Notes under the pieces: generated by a model
What the model was told of the DNA's origin: nothing
What the model saw: only the letters and a program-made list of their open reading frames with translations
Databases searched by the model: none
Assembly: GCA_963716735.1 (NCBI GenBank)
Contig: OY970321.1
Span: 434,001 to 498,000 of the forward strand
DNA from: VRUE01 sp963716735
GTDB lineage: Bacteria > Actinomycetota > Thermoleophilia > Solirubrobacterales > 70-9
Reading direction: 5' to 3'
Length of the DNA: 64,000 bases
In this document: piece after piece, positions 38,692 to 47,372 of the stretch
Layout: the number at the start of each line of letters is the position of its first letter
How positions within the stretch are numbered: the stretch's first letter is position 1
Translations under genes and position numbers: made by a program

Positions 38692-39777
38692 GTGGCGGAC
38701 CTACGGACGATCGCGCATCTGGACATGGACGCTTTCTACGCCTCGGTCGAGCTGCGGCGGCGGCCGGAGCTGAAGGGGAAGCCGGTCGTGGTCTGCGGGT
38801 CGGGGCCGCGCGCCGTCGTCACCACGGCCAGCTACGAGGCGCGCAAGCTGGCCGGGATCCACTCGGCGATGCCGGCGGCGGTCGCGCGGCGGCGGCTGCC
38901 CGACGCCGTCTACCTCCCCCCCGACTTCGGCGCCTACCGCGAGGCTTCGGGGTGGGTGATGGCGATCTTGCGCGCCAATGTCGAGACGGTCGAAGTCGTC
39001 GGCCTCGATGAGGCCTACCTCGACTTGACCGGGCTCTTCGCTCCCAAGGCGACGATGCGGCGGATCTCGACCGAGATCCGCGAGGACCTCGGCCTCACCT
39101 GCTCGGTCGGCATCTCCGAGAACCGCCTGCTGGCCAAGATCGTCAGCGAGCTGGGCAAGCCCGCCGGGCTGGTGGTGCTCTCGAGGGCCGAAGCGCTGGA
39201 GCGCTTCGCCGGCGACCCGCCCGGTCTCGTCCCCGGAATCGGGCCGAAAACCGTGCTCAAGCTGGAGAGGATGGGTATCCGCACCCTCGCCGAGCTGCGC
39301 GATCACGATTCCGTCGCGCTGGAGCACGCCTTCGGGCCCCGCATGGGGAGCTGGCTGCCGGCCCGGGCGCGGTTCGAGGACGAGACGCCGATCGCGGTCG
39401 AACGAGAGACGAAGTCGCAGTCGACTGAGATCACCTTCGACGTCGACGTCGCCGACCAGGCCGAGATGGCAACGCACGTCGCCTCGCTTGCCAAGGAGCT
39501 CTGCCGTCGCCTGCGCTCGCGCGACCTTGAGGGGCGGACGATCGGGATCAAGGTCCGGCTCGACGATTGGACCAACGTCACCCGTGCCCACACGGTCGAC
39601 GAGCCCACCAACGATCCCGAGGTCGTCGCCCCGGTTGCGCTGGAGCTGTTGCGCGCCTACGCCCCGCCCCGCCCGGTGCGGCTGCTCGGGGTGCGGGTCG
39701 CCGGTTTCTCCCACGACGAGGACACCGAAGCGCCGGAGCCCGAGAAGGCTCAGCTCCAGCTCACGGTCTCCGATTGA
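38692..39777 (+). CDS. dinB: DNA polymerase IV (Y family)
   Basis: A 361-residue translesion polymerase. The catalytic carboxylates are in HLDMDAFYASVE near residue 10 and VGLDEAYLDLTG near 103. The thumb helix-hairpin-helix IGPKTVLKLERMGI and the little-finger domain complete the fold. No C-terminal beta-clamp motif of the QxxLF type is obvious; the tail ends EKAQLQLTVSD, which might serve. GTG start with TACGAT 7 nt upstream. Confidence 0.94.
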   Translation: MADLRTIAHLDMDAFYASVELRRRPELKGKPVVVCGSGPRAVVTTASYEARKLAGIHSAMPAAVARRRLPDAVYLPPDFGAYREASGWVMAILRANVETVEVVGLDEAYLDLTGLFAPKATMRRISTEIREDLGLTCSVGISENRLLAKIVSELGKPAGLVVLSRAEALERFAGDPPGLVPGIGPKTVLKLERMGIRTLAELRDHDSVALEHAFGPRMGSWLPARARFEDETPIAVERETKSQSTEITFDVDVADQAEMATHVASLAKELCRRLRSRDLEGRTIGIKVRLDDWTNVTRAHTVDEPTNDPEVVAPVALELLRAYAPPRPVRLLGVRVAGFSHDEDTEAPEPEKAQLQLTVSD

Positions 39778-39807
39778 GCTCTCGCTCGGGTCTGCCAAGA
39801 TGATGCG

Positions 39808-41238
39808 GTGAATCAGGATCGACTGACCGGCCTCGACGCGTCGTTTCTTCACATGGAGCGCGCCGGCGCCCACATGCACGTCGCCTCGACGATCCTCTTC
39901 GACGGCGAGCCGCCCACCCATGATGAATTCCGCGACCACATCGAGTCACGGCTGCATCTCGTCCCCCGCTTCCGCCAGAAGCTGCGCTTCGTCCCCTTCG
40001 ACCAGGGCCGGCCCGTCTGGGTCGACGATCCCTTCCTCAACCTCGACTACCACGTCCGCCGCACCGCGCTGCCGGCGCCGGGCTCCGAGGAGCAGCTGCG
40101 CAACCTGGCGGCGCGGATCTTCTCCCAGCAGCTCGACCGCACCAAGCCGCTCTGGGAGCTGTGGCTGGTCGAGGGGTTCGACGGCGACCGCTTCGCCGTC
40201 GTCGGCAAGAGCCACCACGCGCTCGTCGACGGGGTCTCGGGCGTCGACATCACCACCGTCCTCTTCGATCTCGAGGAGGAACCCGATCATCCCCCTGTGC
40301 GGCCGCCGAAGTGGGCGCCCCGGCCCGAGCCGACCAACCTCGACCTGCTCCGGGACGCTCTGTACGAGCGCGCGACCAGTCCGCGTGAGATCGGTCGCGG
40401 CGTACGGGCGGCGCTGCGCGGGCCACGCCAGGTGCTGCGCAGCCTCGGCGCCACCGGCAAGATGCTCGAGGTTGCGGTCTCGGCCCCGAGCACGCCGTTC
40501 AACGTCGAGATCGGCCCCCACCGGCGCCTCGCCTTCGTGCGCAGTGACCTCGGCGACTTCAAGCGGGTCAAGAACGCACATGGAGGCACGGTCAACGACG
40601 TGGTCCTCTCGGTCGTCGCCGGTGCGCTCGGCAACTACCTGCGCGCCCGCGGCCACGACACCGACGAGCTGAAGATGCGGGCGATGGTGCCCGTCAGCGT
40701 CCGCGCCGACGAAGAGCACGGCGCGCTCGGCAACCGCATCTCGGCGATGATGGCGCCGCTGCCGGTCTGGTCGCGGGACCCGGTGGAGCGCCTGCACCTC
40801 GTCAGCGAGACGATGGGTGACCTGAAGGGTTCCGGCCAGGCGGTCGGCGCCGAGATACTCACCAAACTGACCGATTTCGCACCGACGACGATCGCCTCCC
40901 AGGCGGCGCGGCTGCAGCCCGCCCAGCGCTTCTTCAACCTGGTCGTCACCAACGTCCCCGGCCCGCAGTTCCCGCTCTACCTGATGGGCAGGCGGATGAG
41001 CTCGATCTTCCCGATGGTTCCGCTCGCCCGCCGCCAGGCCCTGTGTATCGGGATCATGTCCTATGACGGCAAGATCGACTTCGGCCTGGTCGGCGACTAC
41101 GACGCGATGGCCGACCTCGACAGCTTCGCCCTCGACCTCGAAGGGGCGATCGCCGAAGTCGTTGCCACGGCGCCGGCTGAGGATGTTCAGCGCACGGACC
41201 GGGCGCGGACCCGGAACGGCGCGGTGTCGGTCAAGTAG
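39808..41238 (+). CDS. Wax ester synthase/diacylglycerol O-acyltransferase (WS/DGAT)
   Basis: A 476-residue acyltransferase that makes triacylglycerols or wax esters. The catalytic HHxxxDG is H136-H137-ALV-D141-G142. The N-terminal LTGLDASFLHMERAGAHMHVAS and the later VPVSVRADEEHGALGNRIS and VTNVPGP segments are characteristic. GTG start; CAAGAT 6 nt upstream is a weak -10 candidate. The last 52 nt overlap the convergent metalloprotease gene. Confidence 0.92.
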   Translation: MNQDRLTGLDASFLHMERAGAHMHVASTILFDGEPPTHDEFRDHIESRLHLVPRFRQKLRFVPFDQGRPVWVDDPFLNLDYHVRRTALPAPGSEEQLRNLAARIFSQQLDRTKPLWELWLVEGFDGDRFAVVGKSHHALVDGVSGVDITTVLFDLEEEPDHPPVRPPKWAPRPEPTNLDLLRDALYERATSPREIGRGVRAALRGPRQVLRSLGATGKMLEVAVSAPSTPFNVEIGPHRRLAFVRSDLGDFKRVKNAHGGTVNDVVLSVVAGALGNYLRARGHDTDELKMRAMVPVSVRADEEHGALGNRISAMMAPLPVWSRDPVERLHLVSETMGDLKGSGQAVGAEILTKLTDFAPTTIASQAARLQPAQRFFNLVVTNVPGPQFPLYLMGRRMSSIFPMVPLARRQALCIGIMSYDGKIDFGLVGDYDAMADLDSFALDLEGAIAEVVATAPAEDVQRTDRARTRNGAVSVK

Positions 41239-42557
41239 TTCCAGTCGAGCCGGCGGGCGCTGAACCCTTCGGCCCGGGTATCGGCGTTGACCAGCACCAG
41301 GGTGATCCGCTCGAAGCGGTCGGGCCGGGGCAACCTCACGCGCATCGTGCCGCCGTCCTGCCGGAAGCGCAGCCTGGAGACGACGCGGCCCCGACGCTCG
41401 CTGCCGATCCGCCCCACCAGCGCCACACCGGCGGCAACGCCGAGGGGCCCGCTGACGCTGGCGACCACCGCCCGCCCGCCCTTCGGGTGCACTCGCAGCA
41501 TCTGGAAGGTGGCGTGGTTCAGCGAGCGCTCGAGCGGGCGTCCGTCGGTCGGCAGGCTTCCCTGGCGCGGCTCGTCGGGATAGCGCCGGCCTTCGCGGAA
41601 GCGAGTGCCGGTGTTCCACTCGGCGACGTCACGGGCGAAGCGGGCGAAGTCGCGGCTGAAGTCCGAGCTCCCGGCTGCCCGGATCGCCGAGTTGTAGCTG
41701 GCAACCGAGAAGCCACCCGGTCGCGTGTGCAGAGCGCGGGACCAGGCGTTGCGGAGAATCGTGTGGCCGTAGTGACGCACCAGCCACTCGTTCCAGACCG
41801 TCGCACCGTACTCGCTGATCGAGTTGGCGGTGAGCGGCGTGTTGTGGAGGTTGACCCAGCGGCGCACGTAGCGCAGGTAGTCGTTGATCCCGTTGTAGAC
41901 CTGATCCTCCATCCAGACCGCGGTCGACTCGGCCATCCAGGCATCCTGGTAGGCGTCGTAGCCCATCTGCAGGATGTGGCAGTACTCGTGGGCGAAGGTG
42001 ACCTCGAGGTCGGGCAGCGGCTTGGTCCCCGGGTACTGGAAGGGGTCGTAGTCGTTGTCGAGGACCAGGTAGCCGTGCAGGCGACGCGGCAGGTGATGGC
42101 CTTTCGAGGCTTGGCCGCGATCGGGCGCGGCATAGCCGAACAGCTGGCGTCCTAGCTCTTTCAGGTAGACGTCGGTCTTGCCACGGCGGCCACCGCGGCG
42201 GCCGTCGGAACGCGGTTCTCGCCAGCCGAGCTTGCCGTTCTCGACGGTGTGCACATGGGCGTCGACCTTCAGCACCTGCGCGACGTAGTCCGGTACCCCG
42301 TCGCCGTCTCCGTCGTCGAGGTCGGGGGCGTCGATTCCCTCCGCCACCCAGTGGACGCAGAACTGCCCTTCACAGGCGGGTGAGTGGGGTGCTTCGGGAA
42401 CGGAGTAGGAGTGACGGGCGGGATCCGGGTGATCCGTAGGCCGCGCAAGCGGTTGGCGGAAGGTCCACTGGGCCCCCGCCTGCGCCGCGCTCGGGGCGGC
42501 GCTGAGAACCGCCAGCGACGCGAGCGAAACCGCGATCAGCAGCAGATTTGCCCGCAT
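41187..42557 (-). CDS. Secreted zinc metalloprotease-like protein
   Basis: A 456-residue exported protein. The signal peptide is residues 1-27 (ends SAAQAGA). A calcium-binding-like acidic stretch DDGDGDGVPDY lies at 81-91. The gluzincin motif HEYCH is at 190-194 and the third zinc ligand candidate is Glu210 in MAESTAVWME. The rest looks like an all-alpha protease lobe followed by a C-terminal beta domain. ATG 42557 is inside a perfect palindrome and has TAGATT 7 nt upstream. Its 3' end overlaps the WS/DGAT gene. Confidence 0.8.
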   Translation of the reverse strand: MRANLLLIAVSLASLAVLSAAPSAAQAGAQWTFRQPLARPTDHPDPARHSYSVPEAPHSPACEGQFCVHWVAEGIDAPDLDDGDGDGVPDYVAQVLKVDAHVHTVENGKLGWREPRSDGRRGGRRGKTDVYLKELGRQLFGYAAPDRGQASKGHHLPRRLHGYLVLDNDYDPFQYPGTKPLPDLEVTFAHEYCHILQMGYDAYQDAWMAESTAVWMEDQVYNGINDYLRYVRRWVNLHNTPLTANSISEYGATVWNEWLVRHYGHTILRNAWSRALHTRPGGFSVASYNSAIRAAGSSDFSRDFARFARDVAEWNTGTRFREGRRYPDEPRQGSLPTDGRPLERSLNHATFQMLRVHPKGGRAVVASVSGPLGVAAGVALVGRIGSERRGRVVSRLRFRQDGGTMRVRLPRPDRFERITLVLVNADTRAEGFSARRLDWNYLTDTAPFRVRARSVR

Positions 42558-42569
42558 CGGGGCAAATCT
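42544..42569 (-). promoter_or_regulatory. Palindrome spanning -10 and start codon of the metalloprotease gene
   Basis: AGATTTGCCC (42544-42553) and GGGCAAATCT (42560-42569) are perfect reverse complements separated by 6 nt. The start codon (42555-42557) lies in the spacer and the -10 in the upstream arm. It could be a repressor operator or a start-sequestering hairpin. Confidence 0.5.
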
Positions 42570-42570
42570 A
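42565..42570 (-). promoter_or_regulatory. Putative -10 of the metalloprotease gene (leaderless)
   Basis: Minus-strand TAGATT ends 7 nt before the ATG at 42557 and overlaps the palindrome arm. Confidence 0.5.
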
Positions 42571-42638
42571 CAGGCCGCCGAGGCGCGTCCCGCGTGCCTG
42601 GACGGAGATACTTCAAGCGTGACCGATGGAAGGCCCCC

Positions 42639-44309
42639 TTGCGCATAGCCCTCGCCCAGATCGACCCGACGGTCGGGGACCTCGACGGCAACGCCGCCAA
42701 GATCGCCGAGTGGATGGGCCGGGCGGCTGACGCCGGTGCCGACCTGGCGATCTTCCCCGAGCTCTGCCTTCCCGGCTACCCGGCGGAGGACCTCTACCTG
42801 AAGCGGCATTTCGTCGAGGCCAACCGAGCCGCGATCGAGAGACTCGCCCGCGACAGTGGTGAGATGGTCGCTCTGGTCGGTTTCGCCGAGCCGGTCCCGG
42901 GCGGAGGCGACCACCGCCATGCCCACAACTCGCTCGCGGTCCTCGCCGGCGGCGAGGTTCGCGCGGTCTATCGCAAGAACAGGCTGCCCAACTACGCGGT
43001 CTTCGACGAGCAGCGTTACTTCGTCCCGGGACTCGAGCCGGTGGCGATCGAGGTCTCCGGGCTCGAGGTCGGCCTGACCGTCTGCGAGGACGTCTGGGAG
43101 GAGGGTCCGCCGGCGTCGAGCGAGGCCGAAGCGGGCGCGGCGCTGATCGCCAACCCGTCGGGCTCGCCGTATCACCGCGGCAAGGGCCGCGAGCGGGAGG
43201 CGATGTTCGCCGCCCGTGCCCGTGCTTACGGCACCCACCTCGCCTTCTGCAATCTCGTCGGCGGCCAGGACGAGCTGGTCTTCGACGGGCACAGCTTCGT
43301 CGTCGATCCGAGCGGCGAGGTCATCGCCCGTGCCGCTCAGTTCGAGGAGGAGCTGCTGATCTGCGAGATCCCGGGCAACGGCTCCGCGCCGCTCGCCAAG
43401 CCGCTCGCCGATCTGGCCGAGGTTTACGGGGCGCTGGTTCTCGGCCTGCGCGACTACATCGGCAAGAACGGCTTCCGCCACGTCGGCATCGCCCTCTCGG
43501 GTGGAATCGACTCGGCGCTGGTAGCCCTGCTGGCCGCGGATGCGATCGGACCCGAGAACGTCAGCTGCGTCGTCATGCCTTCCCCTCATTCCAGCAATGA
43601 AACCCAGGCCGACGCGCGAACTATCGCTGCCAACCTCGGAGCCGCGACGATCGAGATCCCGATCGAGGCGGCGATGGACGCCTACGAAGACTCCCTTGCC
43701 GCCGCCTTCGCAGGCAGCGGCGCCGGCGGCGTCGATGAGGAGCCCCTGCCCCGTGACCCGACCCGACCGTCCGAGCCCGACCTGGCCGCCGAGAACATTC
43801 AGGCGCGGATTCGCGGCAACGTGATGATGGCACTCTCCAACAAGCACGGTTGGCTGGTGCTGACCACCGGCAACAAGAGCGAGATGTCGGTTGGCTACGC
43901 GACCCTCTACGGCGACATGGCGGGTGGCTTCGCGGCGATCAAGGACGTGCCCAAGACGCTCGTCTACGAGCTCGTACGCCACCGCAACGAGCAGGCGGGG
44001 CGCGAGTTGATCCCCGCCTCGGTGCTCGAGCGGGAGCCGTCGGCGGAGCTACGCCCCGACCAGCTCGACAGCGACTCGCTGCCGCCCTATGAGCTGCTCG
44101 ACCGTGTGCTCGAGGCCTACGTCGAGGGCGACCAGGGCCGCGAGGAGATGGTCGCCTCCGGGATGCCGGCAGAGGTGGTCGACGAGGTGGTGCGGATGGT
44201 CGACCGCTCCGAGTACAAGCGCCGCCAGGCGGCGCCGGGAATCCGCATCACGCCGAGGGCCTTCGGCAGGGATAGGCGCCTGCCTATTACGAATCGCTTC
44301 GGCGGTTAG
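42639..44309 (+). CDS. nadE: Glutamine-dependent NAD(+) synthetase
   Basis: A 556-residue two-domain enzyme that amidates deamido-NAD. The nitrilase-type glutaminase domain has the triad Glu41 (FPELCLPGY), Lys113 (YRKNRLPNY) and Cys149 (TVCEDVW). The synthetase domain has the pyrophosphate loop SGGIDS at 287-292. I propose TTG 42639 as start because GGAAGG lies 5 nt upstream and the protein then begins MRIALAQ, the normal first strand. An ATG and a GTG nearby are out of frame. The 3' end overlaps the convergent thioesterase gene by 23 nt. Confidence 0.93.
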   Translation: MRIALAQIDPTVGDLDGNAAKIAEWMGRAADAGADLAIFPELCLPGYPAEDLYLKRHFVEANRAAIERLARDSGEMVALVGFAEPVPGGGDHRHAHNSLAVLAGGEVRAVYRKNRLPNYAVFDEQRYFVPGLEPVAIEVSGLEVGLTVCEDVWEEGPPASSEAEAGAALIANPSGSPYHRGKGREREAMFAARARAYGTHLAFCNLVGGQDELVFDGHSFVVDPSGEVIARAAQFEEELLICEIPGNGSAPLAKPLADLAEVYGALVLGLRDYIGKNGFRHVGIALSGGIDSALVALLAADAIGPENVSCVVMPSPHSSNETQADARTIAANLGAATIEIPIEAAMDAYEDSLAAAFAGSGAGGVDEEPLPRDPTRPSEPDLAAENIQARIRGNVMMALSNKHGWLVLTTGNKSEMSVGYATLYGDMAGGFAAIKDVPKTLVYELVRHRNEQAGRELIPASVLEREPSAELRPDQLDSDSLPPYELLDRVLEAYVEGDQGREEMVASGMPAEVVDEVVRMVDRSEYKRRQAAPGIRITPRAFGRDRRLPITNRFGG

Positions 44310-44697
44310 GCCTGACTGCAATGGTCATTTGGGCGAGTGCGCAAAGACGCTCCTCGGCGTCGAGGACCTCTGCGTCCCAGACCCAGGTGGTGCGGCCGCG
44401 GTGACGGGCCTGCGCCCTGACTTCGGCGTGGCCGGCCGTGACCGGGCGGATGAAGCTGACGCTGATCGACTGCCCCATCGCCGCCATGCCGTCGTCGAGC
44501 ACGGCGAGCGCGGTGGCCCGCGAGCAGACGCTCTCGATCAGGGTCGACATCACCCCGCCGTGCATCAGTCCGACCGGCTGGCGCAGATCGTCGCGAATCG
44601 GAACTCGCGCCCGGGCGTGCTCGGGGTCGTCGCTGAGCCACTCGGTGCCGATCAGGGCGTCGAAGTGGGATAGGAGGCCGCGAGGGTCGTCCGCCAT
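44287..44697 (-). CDS. PaaI-type hotdog thioesterase
   Basis: A 136-residue hotdog-fold acyl-CoA thioesterase. The signature PVGLMHGGVMSTLIESVCS contains the HGG helix start typical of PaaI/YbgC proteins, followed by SISVSFIRPVTAGH. Substrate unknown. ATG 44697 with TAGGGT 8 nt upstream. Its end overlaps nadE by 23 nt. Confidence 0.88.
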   Translation of the reverse strand: MADDPRGLLSHFDALIGTEWLSDDPEHARARVPIRDDLRQPVGLMHGGVMSTLIESVCSRATALAVLDDGMAAMGQSISVSFIRPVTAGHAEVRAQARHRGRTTWVWDAEVLDAEERLCALAQMTIAVRPNRRSDS

Positions 44698-44705
44698 CGG
44701 CGCGG

Positions 44706-44711
44706 ACCCTA
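44706..44711 (-). promoter_or_regulatory. Putative -10 of the thioesterase gene (leaderless)
   Basis: Minus-strand TAGGGT ends 8 nt before the ATG at 44697. Confidence 0.5.
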
Positions 44712-44794
44712 CCCCCTGCTTGTCGCGGTCGAGGATTAGGTCGATATGCGACTCAAACCTCGACCGCGCAAATGTGGGCTTAAAGCGCGTCCCA

Positions 44795-44800
44795 TAGTCT
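44795..44800 (+). promoter_or_regulatory. Putative -10 of the HTH/RskA-like gene
   Basis: TAGTCT ends 10 nt before the ATG at 44811. Confidence 0.45.
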
Positions 44801-44810
44801 TCCCGCCGGG

Positions 44811-45731
44811 ATGGGATTGACCGACGACCAGAGGGCCCTGCTCCGCCTGCTCGCGCAGCGCGAGGAGGGCTATGAGGACATCGCCGCGCTGAAGGGCCTC
44901 AGCGTCGAGCAGGTACGCGCCGAAGTGAAGGACGCGCTGGCGGAGATGCAAGCCGCCGGCGAGGCCCCTCCACCCTTGCCTCCTCCTCCGCCGGCCAAGG
45001 CAGAGGAGCCGCCTCCGCCGGCAGCCGAGCCGGCGACGGCGCAGGAGCCCCCTCCGCCCCCGCCGGAGCGCCCACCCCCACCTCCGGCTGCCGAGCCGAA
45101 GGCGCCCAGCGGGCGGCCTTCGAGCTCCACGCTTCCCGCCGAGCGGCGCCGCATCGTCCTGTTGACCGCCGGCGCACTCGGCATCGTCGCCGCGATCCTG
45201 GCCGCGATCGCCATCTTCAGCGGCGGTTCGGACTCGGACTCAAACGAAGCGAGCGGCGGCGGCTCCGGGGCCGAAACCGCAGCCACCGCCGATGAGAACG
45301 GCAAACTGACGCAGGCGGTGCTGGAACCGGTGGATGGCAGCGACGCGAGTGGTCGCGCCGTCTTCGGCCGGCTCGGCAAGAAGGAAATCGTCCTCCAGGT
45401 AACCGCGGACGGCCTGCAGCCGACCGACCAGGGCCAGTCCTACATCGTCTGGCTCTATCGCTCGCCCAAACTCACGCTGCGGGTCGGCAGCGTCCCCGTC
45501 GACGATTCGGGCAAACTGGGAGCGCGCTTCTCGATTCCACCCGAACTGCTCGCCTACGTCGCCAGCGGCGCCTTCGACCAGATCTACGTCTCCCGCGCCG
45601 ACGATGCGGCTTACCAGCAGGAGGTCGCGCAGGCCAGGAAGAACAAATCGCTGCCCCGCTACACCGGCGAAACGGTCCTCGCGGGCGAAATCACCGGTCC
45701 GATCGCAAAAACGGCAAGCAACGGGGGCTAG
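44811..45731 (+). CDS. HTH-transmembrane-RskA-like protein (possible one-piece anti-sigma system)
   Basis: A 306-residue protein. Residues about 5-45 form a sigma-r4-like helix-turn-helix (LLAQREEGYEDIAALKGLSVEQVRAEVKDAL). Residues 52-100 are a Pro-rich cytoplasmic linker. One membrane helix lies at 115-137. The exterior part from about 165 resembles the C-terminal domain of RskA-type anti-sigma-K factors (QSYIVWLYRSPKLTLRVGSVPVDDSGKLGARFSIP, shown in parts). No zinc-binding anti-sigma domain is present, so it may signal directly to DNA or to a sigma factor through the HTH. Confidence 0.75.
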   Translation: MGLTDDQRALLRLLAQREEGYEDIAALKGLSVEQVRAEVKDALAEMQAAGEAPPPLPPPPPAKAEEPPPPAAEPATAQEPPPPPPERPPPPPAAEPKAPSGRPSSSTLPAERRRIVLLTAGALGIVAAILAAIAIFSGGSDSDSNEASGGGSGAETAATADENGKLTQAVLEPVDGSDASGRAVFGRLGKKEIVLQVTADGLQPTDQGQSYIVWLYRSPKLTLRVGSVPVDDSGKLGARFSIPPELLAYVASGAFDQIYVSRADDAAYQQEVAQARKNKSLPRYTGETVLAGEITGPIAKTASNGG

Positions 45732-47359
45732 CTCGGCGGGATCAGCTTTTCCGGGTTCATGATTCCAGCTGGATCCAACTGCTCCTTAACCGCGCGTAGA
45801 ACATCCAGGCCGGTCTCGCCCACCTCAGCCTGCATGTAGGGGGCGTGGTCGCGGCCCACGGCGTGATGGTGGGTGATCGTGCCGCCGGTGTCGACGATTG
45901 CCTCTGAGGCCGCTCGCTTGACCGCCTGCCACTGCTCGATCTCCTCGTTTCGACGGGCGCGGGAGATGAAGGTGAAGTAGAGCGAGGCGCCGTCGGCGTA
46001 GGCGTGCGAGAGGTGACAGAAGACCAGCCCGGGCGTACCCTGGGCGATCAGCGCGCTCCGGATCGCAGCGGCGACCGCCGCGTGCAGCTCGTACAGTCGC
46101 GACCAGGCGTGGGAGGTCTCCAGCGTCTCGACCATCGCGCCCATCCCCATCAGGGTGTCGCGCAGATATGGCCCCTGGTAGCGGCCGTGCTCCCAGGAGG
46201 CCCCGGCACCCTGGCCGAGATAGGCGGCACCGCCGCGGCGCAGCGCTCGCACGGCAAGGGCGCGGCGGCGGCCGACCGACTCCTCATCGCCCTCCAGGCC
46301 GACGATCATCAGGCAACCGCCCCGCCGGCGACGCAGTCCCAGGTATCCCCCGAAGGCCTTGCCGGCCAAGCCACGCGGTCCGGAAAGCGCCAGCGAGACC
46401 TCGGTCTCCTCCTCGTCGGAGACGCGGATCACGTCGGGGAGGCCGGGGCCCTGGGCGAGCGTCCGCACGATCTCGGCGCCGGCCTCGAAGCTCTCGGCGA
46501 TCCAGGCCTCGTAACGACGCACCGGTGGCTGAGGGCGGACGCGCAGGGTCGCCTCTGGGATGACCCCCAGGGTGCCCTCGGAGCCGACGACGAGCTCGCG
46601 CAGCGACGGTCCCGCCGCCGTATGGGGAGTGTCGAGCGTGCGCAGATCGCCGCCGGGGGCGATCAACCGCACGGCGCTGACCAAGGCATCGAAGCGGCCG
46701 TACCCGCTGGAGGCCTGACCGGCCGAGCGGGTGGCGGCGAAACCGCCGATCGTCGCGTACTCGAAGGACTGCGGGAAGTGGCCGAGGACGAGGCCCTCGG
46801 CGTTGAGCGCGGCTTCCGCCTCGGGCCCGCGCAGGCCGGCGCCGAGGCGAGCGGTGAGCGAACGCCGGTCGACCTCGACGTCGCGCAGGCGAGCCAGGTC
46901 GAGGCTGATCAGGCGGTCGTGCACACCGCGCAGCGGCGCTACCCCGCCGACGACGCTGGTGCCGCCACCGAAGGGAACGACGGCGACTCCCTCGGCCGCG
47001 CAGATCGCGAGCACGCGCCGCACGGCGTCGCCATCGGCCGGCAGCAGCACGGCGTCCGGGGCGGCGTCGAGCCGGCCGCCGCGCAGCCGCGCCAGGTCAG
47101 CGTAACCGCAGCCGGTCGCGTGCCTGAGCCGGTCCTCGTTCCCGCTGAAGACGTTCTCCTCGCCGACCGCCTCGATCAGGCCCCGCGGCAATTCCTCGGC
47201 CTCCGGCAGCTCAAACCGCTCCAGCTCGGTCGTCAGCGGCCACGGCTCCAGCTGTCCCACCCGCTCGCGCAGCGTTGCCAGCGCCTCGCCATCCAGTCCA
47301 GGCTCAACCGCCGGGTCTCCCCAGCCCCACCACTTTGAGTCTCTTCGTGGTGAGCTCAA
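45728..47359 (-). CDS. FAD-binding oxidase of the alkyl-DHAP synthase/glycolate oxidase type
   Basis: A 543-residue FAD_binding_4 oxidoreductase. The FAD pocket loop is PFGGGTSVVGGVAPLRG near residue 130. The C-terminal GGTITHHHAVGRDHAPYM carries the triple-His segment seen in alkyldihydroxyacetonephosphate synthases, and the N-terminal DSKWWGWGDP also fits that group. It might make ether lipids, but related bacterial oxidases use other substrates. TTG start. Tail-to-tail overlap of 4 nt with the HTH/RskA-like gene. Confidence 0.85.
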   Translation of the reverse strand: MSSPRRDSKWWGWGDPAVEPGLDGEALATLRERVGQLEPWPLTTELERFELPEAEELPRGLIEAVGEENVFSGNEDRLRHATGCGYADLARLRGGRLDAAPDAVLLPADGDAVRRVLAICAAEGVAVVPFGGGTSVVGGVAPLRGVHDRLISLDLARLRDVEVDRRSLTARLGAGLRGPEAEAALNAEGLVLGHFPQSFEYATIGGFAATRSAGQASSGYGRFDALVSAVRLIAPGGDLRTLDTPHTAAGPSLRELVVGSEGTLGVIPEATLRVRPQPPVRRYEAWIAESFEAGAEIVRTLAQGPGLPDVIRVSDEEETEVSLALSGPRGLAGKAFGGYLGLRRRRGGCLMIVGLEGDEESVGRRRALAVRALRRGGAAYLGQGAGASWEHGRYQGPYLRDTLMGMGAMVETLETSHAWSRLYELHAAVAAAIRSALIAQGTPGLVFCHLSHAYADGASLYFTFISRARRNEEIEQWQAVKRAASEAIVDTGGTITHHHAVGRDHAPYMQAEVGETGLDVLRAVKEQLDPAGIMNPEKLIPPS

Positions 47360-47372
47360 GGCCTATCCCGGG

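Noticed and set aside
38692..38720. LexA/SOS box at dinB
   Set aside because: The upstream CGATCATATTCG is only partly symmetric and does not match GAAC-N4-GTTC.
42384..42638. Longer N-terminus for NadE
   Set aside because: The extension runs opposite the metalloprotease start and is Arg-rich with no similarity; the nitrilase domain starts at TTG 42639.
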